In this document: one piece after another, positions 1 through 11,133 of the stretch | Numbering within the stretch: position 1 is the first letter of the stretch | Layout: each line of letters starts with the position of its first letter | Source: Gorsachius magnificus | Lineage: Eukaryota; Chordata; Aves; Pelecaniformes; Ardeidae | Reading direction: 5' to 3' | Assembly (NCBI GenBank): GCA_034008185.1 | Contig: CM067081.1 | Span: 107,827,265-107,891,264 of the forward strand | DNA length: 64,000 nt | The notes under the pieces: generated by a model | Databases searched by the model: none | Told to the model about the DNA's origin: nothing | Seen by the model: only the letters and a program-made list of their open reading frames with translations | Program-made: the position numbers and the translations under genes

Positions 1-163
1 AATATGGAACTGCAGGCCAGTGAAGAAGAGGAAAGGTATAAAAGTGTGTTACCAAACATATAAAAAATAACCCAAAGTGGATCCTAGACCAAGGAAGAAG
101 CAACAATCAACATCAGCATCATACCCCTGCCAGTAAAGGATTCCAGGTGCTGAGGAACCCCAT

Positions 164-166
<3 letters not shown>

Positions 167-211
<45 letters not shown>
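167..211. repeat. (AC)n microsatellite
   Basis: An uninterrupted AC dinucleotide run of about 22 units. It creates artificial Thr-His or Val-Cys repeat frames on the two strands, which are not genes. It is likely length-polymorphic. Confidence 0.97.
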
Positions 212-212
<1 letters not shown>

Positions 213-1334
213 CACCAGCATGATCCTTTTGACCTCAGGAACCAGAGGAGCAGTGGGAAGGTGAACATAGCTCCAAGAGAAAGCACAGAAACTAAGGCAT
301 GTGTGTATAACAATTTTAACTGCATTACTTTTCTTTCTTTTTCTGTAACAATTACATCTGGACTAATAATTATTAAACTTAAGATTTCAATTATAGTCAC
401 AATAAATTCTTGGCTTTACTTACATACAAGTGTGCTTTCTTTTTACCCATAAACAAGGTTATAAGATGATGAAATCTTGGCTCCCTGGAAATATATGTAG
501 AAAGTATTGCCGCTGATTTCATTAGACTCAGAATTTCAACGTATGTCCTTGTGTACTGAGAATGTCACTTGTATTTTTTTTGATTATTTGAAATAATTTG
601 GAGAATTTCACTGCTTTAAACAATCTAATCATTCCTGGATTTAAAAATATGAGTTTTGTTAAAAGCATAGCTATCCAGAAACATTTTGACAATGTTGTCT
701 GGCATTTTTTTCCATTAAAAACATATTAGTTTCATCAAAACTTTTGAGGTAGAAAACCTCTCTTAACAAAGATGGAATTTCTGATCAAAAAAAGAGAGAG
801 GCAAAAAAAAAGGGGGAAAAAAACTACTAGCTAATTTGATATTCTCTTGTGGATCTCAGTCTGTCTTGGGAGGTATTCTTCAAAAGCAGAGATTGAGTCT
901 ATAGTGATCAAAACCCCTCAGCTATGACATAGAATATTCATGTTTGAATTTGTGTCCCCAAACTCTTTCCACTGTGGGACTGGAAAAATGTTTTAAATGC
1001 CTTGATTTCATGGGATAAGCAAATTCTTAACTTGAGAAGAAAACTAAAAATTAGTCCCATAATATAGTATTTACAGCACAAATACACTACTTATAGCACC
1101 TTTTATTTTGAGCTGTCACTACAGTGGCATTTAGACTAAAATTTATGGAAAGTTCAGCTCCTTTTCTTCTATGAAAAAGTCTCCTACCTAATGATAAAAA
1201 GGTTCCAGCTACATCAATTAGACCAGGTTTAAAAGCAAAGTAAAAGCACTGAGAAGTGTGTATTTCCTCTTAATGTGCACTTTCCCCCCAAAGATAGTTA
1301 AAGTAAATACACTATGTGGATTATTTTAAATGCT

Positions 1335-1354
1335 AAAAAAAAAAAAAAAAAAAA
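1335..1354. repeat. Poly(A) run
   Basis: A run of 20 adenines with no recognisable retrotransposed body upstream, so it is treated as a simple repeat and not as a processed-pseudogene tail. Confidence 0.85.
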
Positions 1355-1809
1355 TTTAAAATTTCTGAAAAGTTAGAGAATGCCCATATTACAACTCCCT
1401 ATGCATGTTTGTTCTCCCACCTTTCTTGCATATTTACTTGAAAGCAAGCTCTGGCTTGCATAAAAAGTTTGAAATAAAGACATAGAAGTGTAATTTAAAG
1501 AGAAAGAAATACTGGTACTGCCCAGTATCTGCACAGGTCACCGTGCATCAGAACATTTAGATCTACATCACACACTTACACTTCCAGAACCACCGGTGGC
1601 AGCAAGTTGTCTTGAGATGTTTATTGCTGAGAGCTCTCTTTCAAGAATAGAGGTGGCTGATGCTCAGTATCTTTTTCCCTTGTGAGGCAGAGGTAAAGTT
1701 AGAACTACTTTACCACCCAAACAATTTGCTGTTCACACTACCTTGTTGTACGAGATATCTCTTTAGGAAAAATGCTTCAAAGCATAAAGATTCTTTTATT
1801 AGCACATGG

Positions 1810-1870
1810 AAAACAAACAAACAAACAAACCAAAAACCAAACACAAAACCAACCCCAAAAAACCCCAACC
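1810..1870. repeat. (AAAC)n grading into a CA-rich tract
   Basis: Five AAAC units are followed by degenerate A/C-rich sequence with almost no G or T on this strand. It is a low-complexity tract. Confidence 0.85.
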
Positions 1871-4507
1871 CATGAAACTCTGAACAGTCTAACCACCTTC
1901 TGCTAGAAATCCAATGCTGCTAATGTGTGCTGGTAGTCTATGTCAAATACAACATTTACATGTATCTTTGCATATTGCCATCTGTATTATTTTGCCTCTT
2001 CCATGTTTACTACAGGTTTAGGAGTAAAACCTTGACAGAAAGCTCTGCATTTATGAACAAAAATAATGGAAGCAATAATAATGCAAACTTTCAGAATTAA
2101 GATAACTTCTAAAATGAAGCTGGAGAGAATCAGGTACTAATTTGATCTGCATGTCTGCTCCCAGCTTCCTCAAAGTGACTAGAAAGATCTGTGCATTACA
2201 CAGTCTGTACAACTCCTGTGCACAGCCTGCATTTCCCTGAAAGCTCTGCTGGATTGGAGGCAAGAATAGCTACACAACTGCAATCCTTAGCCCCAGGGCT
2301 ACAGATAAGTAGTCTGTTAGTAAGGACAAAAGGCTGCTTAGACCACAAACTTCAGTTCTTCCTTGGGGTATACAACAGGATTTTATATTTTGCCTAATTA
2401 CAAATACTGCAGACTATACTGTTCCAGAAGATGTATCTGAATGAAAGCAGCTTCCAACAAACCTTGACCATGTCTCTTAATGGCAGGAGCAGGAGACTGA
2501 CTTTTTACCCTGTACGTAGATTTATGTACCAAAGTCATGCAAAGGCCTAAAACCTTATAAAGGAGCTGTTGAAGGTACTTTTCAGGTGGGTACTTACTAA
2601 GAAACACAGACAGGGCCGAGCTGCATGTACAGAGTGCCATGTTTTGCTTCTCTTTGCTTTCTGTGGTTTTGAAAACTTAGACTACTGCATTAATCATTGG
2701 ATACTCACGGGTATGAATAGCATCAGTACAATTCTACTTACTGTGCCCTTTTACACATTTCTCCAGAAAAAAAAAAAACACCTTCAACTAATTAGAGAGT
2801 TCATTTTATGAGAGCTATGGAGCATTGCTGTGGCTGTTTTATTTCAAAGGTCAGTTATAGTGCAGATTTTTATTGCAACTTAGAAGAACAAAAACAGGAA
2901 AAAGAAAGTTCCTTTTGTCACTATCAGGGTGTCAAAGAAGTTTGTTTGAGAACATATTTGAGTGGCACGTAAAGCAAACAGATACAGAAAAACATCTCAC
3001 AGCACTAGGCAAAATAATGAATAATTCCTTTCTGTTCTTTTATTTTATTTCACTTCCAGAAATTTGTTGCTTAAGAGTTTTGCAGAAAATGCTTTCTTCT
3101 GTGTTGTAAGTAATTGCAATACTGGAGAAGAAACAAGAGGATTGGAAAAAAAAATACACTTCTTTACTTTAGAGTCCAAAGAAATCGCTCCATTATTTCA
3201 ATTTGTCACTTTATTTTTTTTACGAGTGTTTTTTATTGAAATCACAACTATATAACTTATAGAAATTAGAGTGATAGCATATCTTTCTATGATTAATGCT
3301 TTTAGCATTTCCTCTTTACTCTCCAAGTGATGTAAAAACACAGCTAATTGACATTTATGCTAACAACCTCTTTAGCATGCCTTATAGTAAATTTGATATT
3401 ATTGATGTCTACTGTCTTCTCATTTTTACGGGGGATGACCAGTGTTTGTTATCATCCAGAATTTAGATTAGATTTGGCTCTCCCAAAAATCAACAAGACA
3501 GATATTCCTGACTGATATCTAGATAAGGAGAGAAAAATAAGTATCCTTCCCTTTTGTGATTTCTGAGCTCGGAGAAAAATAACTGGGTAATTCTGAGGAC
3601 TGTTAGGTGGTGCAGTTAAAGTGATATCGCATAAGAGCTTTCAGTATCTACATTTTCTCTACAGAAGTATTTACAGCCGTGATTTCCAGATAGGCTGGAT
3701 CTTTACAATTCACTTGAGGTCAAGAGGAAATGGGGATTTTGGAAAAGCAGGCTCAAGCCAAATATGCAGTATCAAGAAGTACATATCAATGTAATAAGGG
3801 CAGCAGTAAATTGGTAAGGAATAAAAAAAAACCCTCTTTAATCTCAGAACTGCAGGCAATATACTTCTATCTCAAAACCTTCTTGCAGCAATACATTCCT
3901 ATAGCACTACTGTTGACAAGAATGATTTTGTACGTTACCACATCCAACCTCAACTGTTTTCCTCCAAACTTCTAAACAAAGGTGATGGAAAGATCTACTT
4001 ATGTAATTTTTCAGGTTTTTAGACTATGTCTTCTCACTGAATAACCTCTACTATACATTTAGCTATTGATTTTTTCTCTAGCTGGGAATCTTTGGAAATA
4101 ATATTGCCTTGAAAGCTAGCTACCACTCCCGGAGAAAGACTCTGCAAAGGGAATCACTTGTTGTTTATATATACCAAACAAAATTGTGATGATCTGATCT
4201 GTTCATCTTTTATTTGAAATGTACACATGCATTAGAGAAAATGTTTTTCTACAGGCAATGAACCTTGAAAGCTAAATAAATCCCTTCTTTAAACTTTATA
4301 TACCACAGATACCTTTTATAGGGAGAGTACACATTCCATAATATTTGTGGAAAAAGAAATGTTTATAAAGCTGACTAATAAAAATGACAGCAATCACAAG
4401 ACAGACACTTAAAATTATAAATTATTGCCATTAGAATTGCCACTGAAGTTCTGCATGCAGTTTTTTTTTTACTTTCTCTTCCGCTACAACAGGATGTTGT
4501 ATACTGA

Positions 4508-5082
4508 TATCCTCCTTTCTGTTGGGACAGAGTTAATTTTCTTCCTAGTAGCTGGTATGGTGCTGTGTTTTGGATTTAGGATGAAAACAAAGTTGATAAC
4601 ACACTGATGTTTTAGTTGTTGCTGGGTAGTGCTTAGTCTAGCCAAGGACTTCTCAGTTTTCAGCTCTGCCAGGTGCACAAGAAGCTGGGAGGGGGCACAG
4701 CCAGGACAGCTGACCCCAAATGACCAAAGGGCTATCCCAGACCATATGACGTCATGCTCAGTATATAAGCTGGGGGAAGAAGAAGGAAGTGGGGGACATT
4801 CAGAGTGATGGTGTTTGTCTTCCCAAGTCACCGTTACACTTGATGGAGCCCTGCCTTCCTGGAGATGTCTGAGCACCTGCCTGCCCGTGGGAAGCAGTGA
4901 ATGAATTCCTTGTTTTGTTTTGCTTTGCTTGAGTGGCTTTTGCTTTACATATTAAACTGTCTTTATCTCAGCCCACGAGTTTTCTCACTTTTACTCTTCT
5001 GATTCACTCCCCTTTACCACCGAGGGGGAGTGAGTGAGCAGTGGTGTGGTGCTGAGTTGCCGGCCGAGGTTAAACCACAACA
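4508..5082 (+). mobile_element. ERVL-type solo LTR (copy 1, subfamily A)
   Basis: This is a stand-alone LTR of about 575 bp. It starts at a degraded TATCCT (related copies start TGTCCTGG), continues with the shared block AGAGTTAATTTTCTTCCTAG, and ends in TTAAACCACAACA. It carries a CRE palindrome, a TATA box and an ATTAAA polyadenylation signal at 4951-4956, followed by the T-rich tail shared with the copies at 22.9, 25.5, 31.2 and 50.4 kb. Flanking pentamers ACTGA and ACTAG might be a degenerate target-site duplication, but the match is weak. No internal retroviral sequence adjoins it, so it is probably a solo LTR left by LTR-LTR recombination. ERVL assignment rests on the copy at 22.9 kb, which sits directly upstream of ERVL-like gag. 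Confidence 0.85.
4747..4769 (+). promoter_or_regulatory. LTR core promoter: CRE palindrome plus TATA box
   Basis: TGACGTCA at 4747-4754 is a perfect CRE (CREB/ATF-type) palindrome. TATATAAG at 4762-4769 follows at normal core-promoter spacing, inside solo LTR copy 1. The corresponding octamers in the other copies are all mutated. Activity is inferred from the motifs only. Confidence 0.6.
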
Positions 5083-5650
5083 ACTAGAATCTACTTTTGC
5101 AGTCTTTAAAATGTCCAGATACAGCTGACATTGTAAATCTTACTGAAACAATGAAATAAGCTTCTAAGTGGGTGCTAGAATAAAATTATCATAATTCCTA
5201 TTGATTTATATCTCGCAGTCGATTGATTTTAAGAACTGTCCAAGTTATGATCAGAACTTATCCTGAATGAAGAGCATTTCTAAGAGCACTTGGTGTGGGT
5301 GATTTCCCTAGTAAGTAACAAAGGATGCTCCCATGGTGTGTGGGGAGGAAACATCCATTTACAAGGTTTTTGTTCTACACTTACTTTTACTATTTAAATG
5401 ACATTTATAGATATTCAATATTTGTGATACTTATATTTCCTTTGAGTTCACAGACATTAAGGGAAGCGACTAACAGACACAGCCATTGGATTACATGACT
5501 TAGTAAATCTAATGAAGTTCTTTCAAGGGCTAAGTAGAAGATGAAAAGGGTATTTTAGGGCCATATTTTGGACTTTGAGAGCTAAATTCAGGTGTACCCC
5601 ACTTCAGGCCAAGTCCTTTTACTACAGGTTTGTGGTTTTTTTTAAAAAAA

Positions 5651-5690
<40 letters not shown>
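5651..5690. repeat. (TA)n microsatellite
   Basis: About 15 pure AT units (5660-5690) are preceded by a short ATATGTGTGT lead-in. It is a candidate polymorphic and unwinding-prone tract. Confidence 0.95.
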
Positions 5691-5693
<3 letters not shown>

Positions 5694-5898
5694 GCTTCTC
5701 CTCCCTCCACCCCTCTTCCAATTTCATTTCATGTACCTTTGGAAATGCAGAATGTTTAGCACACTTCTGTTGGCATGGCAGAATCTAGTTTTTAGGCTTA
5801 TGTTTCTCATTTTGATTCTCTTAAGTTCATATCTTCAATAACACTTGTTCACAACTTGTTTGTCAGGAAATTGCATCTTCTCAAGCTGTGTTATGTAA

Positions 5899-6052
5899 TG
5901 AGATTCAGGCTGGATGGGCCCTCAGGAGGTCCCTGGTCCAACCTCCTGCCCAAAGCTGTGTCAGCTCTGGAATCAGACCAGGCTGCTCAGTGCTTTGGCC
6001 AGCCAGGTCTTCAAAACCTCCACAGATTTAGACTGCATGGACTCCAGATAGA
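5899..6052 (-). mobile_element. Old CR1 LINE 3' fragment
   Basis: The minus-strand CR1 3' end is recognisable from the ordered words TGGATGGGCCCTCAGGAGG, GGTCCAACCTCCTGCC and CAGACCAGGCTGCTCAG. These correspond to the block next to the CR1 tail in better-preserved copies in this window. It is diverged and truncated at both ends, and codes for nothing. Confidence 0.7.
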
Positions 6053-9000
6053 AAACTTATGTTTCAGTACATCACAAAATGCTGATTTGGATACCAGGTA
6101 CAACCCAAATGCTGGCAACTACTGGTTCAGAAAGGCTCAAAGAGTGAAAAGGTATATCCCATTAGCCAGAATGGACATTTACATAAGTGTAAGATTTAAC
6201 AGACTAAGTGAATCATTGGAAAATTTAAGTTCTGGATAAATTAAGCTAGAATAATAACTGATAAATTAACCTTAGAGAAAGTATAAAAAAACCACTATAT
6301 TGTCTACAAAACTGAGGTGTCTAGGTTTGGATATGTTTTCCAATGGGATTAAAAAATATTTATGCAGGCCAGATAGACAAAAAGACTGGCAGACAAATAT
6401 CTTTACATTTGCCTTATTTGGATAGGCATTTTTGTTCAAATACTGTATTTTTGCTTCCAAAGATTCCAGCTCTGGTTTTGTATCAAGTTTAGGATATGAA
6501 AAGCAATGGCAGCAATACAGTTGTGATGCTGCCTGGATTTAAATTGTTTTCACATCATCATGATGAGGCAATGTGTAATAACTTCTCAAACAATTTCAAA
6601 GCATGGTACATTATCTGAGAAGGAAAGCAAGGCAGCTTTCACTGTGCTGTGTGCTGTCACGGCAAAACTGCATGGGCAGTTTAATGCCTGGTAGTAGACA
6701 GCCTTAACACAGCTTTCCCTTCCTTTCCTCTGATAAGTTCTACTTCTAAAGCATAATCTAATTGTGATTTTCTTTTTTTAACTTTGCCCCCTGTTTATAT
6801 GTGCAGTCACCTAAATGACTCTGTGATTCTTGTTGGTAATTGTGTAATTCGTCAGAAGCCTTTACGGTATTATGCAATTTTTAGACATGCTTTCCCTTGT
6901 GTGTAACGTACAAAAGTAACATACAAGCACCAGAGTTTTGTTTCAGCTAAAAGTGAATGCAAGGAACAACAGTTTTCAATATAATTTTGTGAGAATGTTG
7001 AAACACAATACATGAGGCTTAACTATAATGAATACAGACTGTGCACAGTACCGTGTTGTTTTATTGCAGACTTGATTCTGGTCACACAGGTCATTCTGAG
7101 GGACACTGGTGGAGCTATGAAATGAATGAAATGGTTTTATAGTCAGTAATAGGAAGATGAACATTTTCCACTCTCTTTCCACACCCAACCCCCATGAAGT
7201 GAACTTTGGATTGGTGACAACCAAACTGAGGAAACCAGGATATCCTCCCACTACCTATGTTGGAGCTTTTCTTTCATACCAACATATTCACATGTACACT
7301 GCCAAAAAACACCTTTCAAATCCCTATGCCCACATCTGTGTTTGTGTACACTATCAGACAAATAGTATATTTACAATTTTGGTTCCATCTTGAAAAAGGT
7401 ACATTGTTAAATGCTTCAACTAATATATTCTTCTGATCAATTCAGAATATTTTATTTGATGGACTTGAGAGCTAGCCCTTCGTTCTCTAAGATATATCTT
7501 GTTTTTATCCATAAGCTAAATACCAGTTTTGTACTTGCTAATTTTTAAGAACAAGCCAAGCAAGTTTTTTTAGCCTAAATACACACATACTCATAGCAGT
7601 CTTAAGCACTGCTAATTTAGCTTCCAGTTACCTCATTTCTTGGAGAGAATTTGAGCAGCCAGCAGGAAACACCCTAAAAAACCCAAGTCCAAACAGAAGA
7701 AAAAACCCAACTAAATAAACAACTGACCAATGGAGAATTGCATTGGCAAATCAGAAATGCCAAGAGGAGGAACTAATCATTAAACTTTCTTCTCTCCTGG
7801 ATGTATGTAAAATTAGAATTCAGATCCCAGACTAGTTTCTGCCCTTCAACACATACTACTATTTTCCCTTTCACTTTGGATACCTGACTTACACTTTTCT
7901 TTTAAACATATGACTACAGTAGAGGAATCCATAGTGTCATCCATTTCCATCATAATGTATTGACTGACTACACAGAACCCAGAGCTAGTTACACAGAGAT
8001 GTTTGTATTAGTCTTTCCAGAATCTGTTGGTTTGGGGTTTTTTCCCAGCATGTTACAGGGAAGAAGGAACTTGCAGATGACACAAAATTCACAAACACTC
8101 TGAAAAGAAGAAGAAATATTTTTCATTAGCAACTTGATTGTGAGTGGGTTCCATGCTGCTTTTTTTCATGAGACACAAGGAGAAGGTGCAAACCACACAT
8201 TTTTCATGGTGCTTTGTATAAGATGGGCACAAAACAGGAGGAAGGTTAATTTCATACATTATAGTACACGCTTATCAACTCACCAGATTTTTTCAGTGGC
8301 ATGTAGGAAACAGCAAACCTGGATCCTCAATTATTTAATATTTGCATTCTGGGTTATATTTCATTAAAAATTTAAGCAAACAGAAGCAAGTTTCATGAAA
8401 ATTTCTGATGTTTACTAACAGGTGGATCATGCACATATTAAAATGCTATCAAATATTTGAAAGAATATTAAAACCAAAACATTGCATTTTCAGTGATAAT
8501 GTATTCTGGTCTAAATTCATTCCTACATAGGGTATACTTGATAATCTGCTCTGTAGACTAAGAAAACATAAAAAACAGAGAAAAAATTAAAACAGAGCAG
8601 GATAGAGTAATTGACAGTTCTTACAAGGAGATACCAACAAGTACGCCTCAGAATTTTATGATCTTTTTAGCTATAAAAAATAAATAAATTAAACCAGCAT
8701 ACATCTATGCATTAATATCTTGTATATGCAGGGAATTTTTTTTAAATGCCATACTACCAATGGCAAAATGCTGGTTAAACTAGAACACTAATCTTACTCA
8801 TGTTTAACCCATTAAAGCCAACATTTATTTCCCACCCCCCCAGTATCCTCAGACATTGTCCTCTGCTTAATTTATTTTTTAAATACAGACTTTTTTCTCA
8901 TTTCTGAGTTATTTAAAAGTATCTATTCAATTTTGTTAAGTGTTATCTATTTTAAGATAGGAAAAAGGAGAAGAAAAGAAAAGCAGGCAATGGGAAAAAG

Positions 9001-10481
9001 GTAAAAGAAGGCTCCAGGAAAAAAAAAAAATTAACAGCCATAAAAAATCTGAAGATAAATTTCAGATATACTTTTACTTCACTGTATAGCTTCTGAGGCA
9101 ATAAAGATATTTTTTTTTTTCAAAACTGGTTTCTCCACTACTTGTGATATTAATCAATTCCCTTCATTTTGCATTATATCAGAATTATTATCTTAGCCAC
9201 TACTAAACCATATGATATTTTCCCTAGAAAATGTAGCTGAGTCACTGAGTGTGATCTGAGAATTGGGTTCTCATTGTTATTCCTACCCCAGGAGGAATAA
9301 CACCCCTTTGCACCATGAGGATTAACCTTATAATGGGTCAAGAGCTGGCATCTCTTGAAGCATTTTCCACTCTCTGATCTAAGCCACACCATTTTGGCCC
9401 CAAAAATAATCATCACAAGATCCCTTGAGATATAGAAATGGGCAACTAATTTGGAAATAGAACCTTTCTTTCAGGTGCCTGTGCTGATGTTACTCCCTGT
9501 TGTGCTGCCAGAGTGGGGGACAGCTGGAACAGGGAGGCACTACCTCTATACTTTCCCCTAAGAACACTTGCAATCTGGCTACCAAAACCCATTTTCAATT
9601 TCCTTAGTTGCATTTCCAATTTTATTTCCAACTCTCTGACAAAAAGTGTTTTTTCACTTAATTGCCCCCCTAATTCTGCACCTTACCACTACTCTTCACT
9701 TTTGATATGAGACATCTCAATTGGAATAACAGTATTTAAGGCTTATGTTACTTACAGATCAATGCTACTAGCACTTTTATGCCTTGCATACTAACATCTC
9801 TCTTCCTTTCTAATATAAATTGAATCATGGAATTTATATAAATTCAAATATAAACTCAAACTTGGGAAAAAAAAGAGAGTTCTCTAGGGTTATCTAACAG
9901 CAAACACCATCTGCTATTTTTCTGAGCTGAGAATGATGAAACATATTCCTGAAATTTCATGACTGTACAGTGTCCATAGATAATTATATAGAGAAAATTT
10001 CACATGACATATGATACATTATAGAAGTACTTTAACAATATCACTAGTACCAAAGGAAAAACCAAATCTCCCAAATATACCAATTTTTTGGAAAAGTATC
10101 TTAATCTTATCAGAAATACTCCTTTAATCTGAAGCAATGTCTCCCTACTATCTTTCTATCTCTAACTTTTTTAATCCATTATTTAAAAATGACAACCCCC
10201 CCTGTATTTTTCTGAATGTATTTCTATATCCAGGTCCACTGTGAGTACAAATGAGATAAATTTCCATACAGGTGTACTCCTGGCATGCTCTTGAATGCAA
10301 AGTTATGTTTTTATAGGCCTACAACCTCCACAAGCATTCATTTTCTTGCACTTGTCTGTGAACGTTCAAAGCATGTACCTATGATACTTGTTTAAAATTT
10401 TTTTCATTTGCTTAAATTATCTACCAAGAATGCTTTACCAAATCTGCCCTTTGTCAGACTGCAAGCACTTCTGTTAGAATT

Positions 10482-10501
10482 ATTTATTTATTTATTTATT
10501 A
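10482..10501. repeat. (TTTA)n tract
   Basis: Four to five TTTA units; a short simple repeat. Confidence 0.85.
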
Positions 10502-10695
10502 AATTGATGAGGGAAAGCTAGGAGATAAAAACGCGTATTTCAGCTCCAGTAACTAAGATTGAAGAAAAGTTATTTTTACATTTAAAAATAAAAAGCAAAG
10601 TATTTTTATTCAGATATTAACTCAATTGCATGACCATAACTTTAGTGCCTTATATACAATGAATCTACTTGACTATACCAATTAAGACATGTTGT

Positions 10696-11133
10696 AGATT
10701 CAAAGAATAATTGAGGTAGAACCTCTGGAGGTCATCTGGCCTCACCCTCCTGCTCAAGCAGGACAACCTAGAGCCAGTTATCCAGGACAGTGTCCAGATA
10801 GCTTTTGAATATCACCAAGGGTGAAGACTCTAGAACCTCACTGGGCAATCTATTCCAGTGCTCATTTACCCTCACAGTAAAAATGTGCTTCCTGATGTTC
10901 ATATGGAGCCTCCTGTGTTTCATTTTGTGCCCATTGCCTCTTCTTCTGCCACTGGACACAAATGAAAACAGCCTAGCTCTGTCTGCTTTGCACCCTCCTT
11001 TTAGGTATTTATACACATTAATGAGACCCACCCTGAACCTTCTCTTCTCCAGGCTAAACAGCCCCAGCTCTCTCAGCCTTTCCTCATATGGGAGATGCTG
11101 TAGTCCTTTAATCATCTTCATAGCTTTCCAAAA
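10696..11133 (-). mobile_element. CR1 LINE 3' fragment with ORF2 C-terminal remnant
   Basis: A minus-strand CR1 piece of about 440 bp. The reverse complement encodes, over about 120 codons, the characteristic CR1 ORF2 C-terminus. [19 protein letters not shown] is followed by a degraded YKYLKGGC segment and then FTVRVNEHWNRLPSEVLESS. The 3' untranslated part toward 10.7 kb is diverged and lacks a clean octamer tail. The element is 5'-truncated, which is usual for CR1. It keeps a nearly open frame despite its age, probably by chance. It has no intact catalytic domain and is a dead fragment. Confidence 0.88.

Larger units (their letters stand above)
1..4507. other. Unique AT-rich intergenic sequence
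   Basis: No coding exon, RNA gene or transposon was recognised. Short open frames on both strands have low-complexity or random composition. The stretch holds an (AC)n microsatellite, a poly(A) run near 1.34 kb and an AAAC-rich tract near 1.82 kb, listed separately. The rest looks like ordinary single-copy avian DNA. Confidence 0.6.
5083..10695. other. Mostly unique intergenic sequence
   Basis: Apart from the (TA)n microsatellite, one old CR1 scrap and an ATTT-rich tract, no repeat or gene was recognised. The part from about 6490 to 6920 has repeated TAATTG-like and GATA-like words and balanced composition; it could be an old regulatory element, but this is only an impression. Frames of 60-90 codons here show no protein-like composition. 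Confidence 0.5.

Noticed and set aside
119..452. Open frames of about 93-101 codons on both strands near the left end
   Set aside because: They exist because the AC dinucleotide run encodes Thr-His or Val-Cys repeats without stops; there is no domain or gene structure.
1335..1354. Poly(A) run as a retrogene tail
   Set aside because: No coding or transcript-like body precedes it on either strand.
4484..4876. 130-codon minus-strand frame
   Set aside because: It lies antisense across the solo LTR at 4508-5082 and has no domain.
8041..8100. Possible CR1 or L2-like scrap (TTGCAGATGACACAAAATTC)
   Set aside because: A single 20-bp word resembling the CR1 FADD region, with no further colinear match; too short to support.
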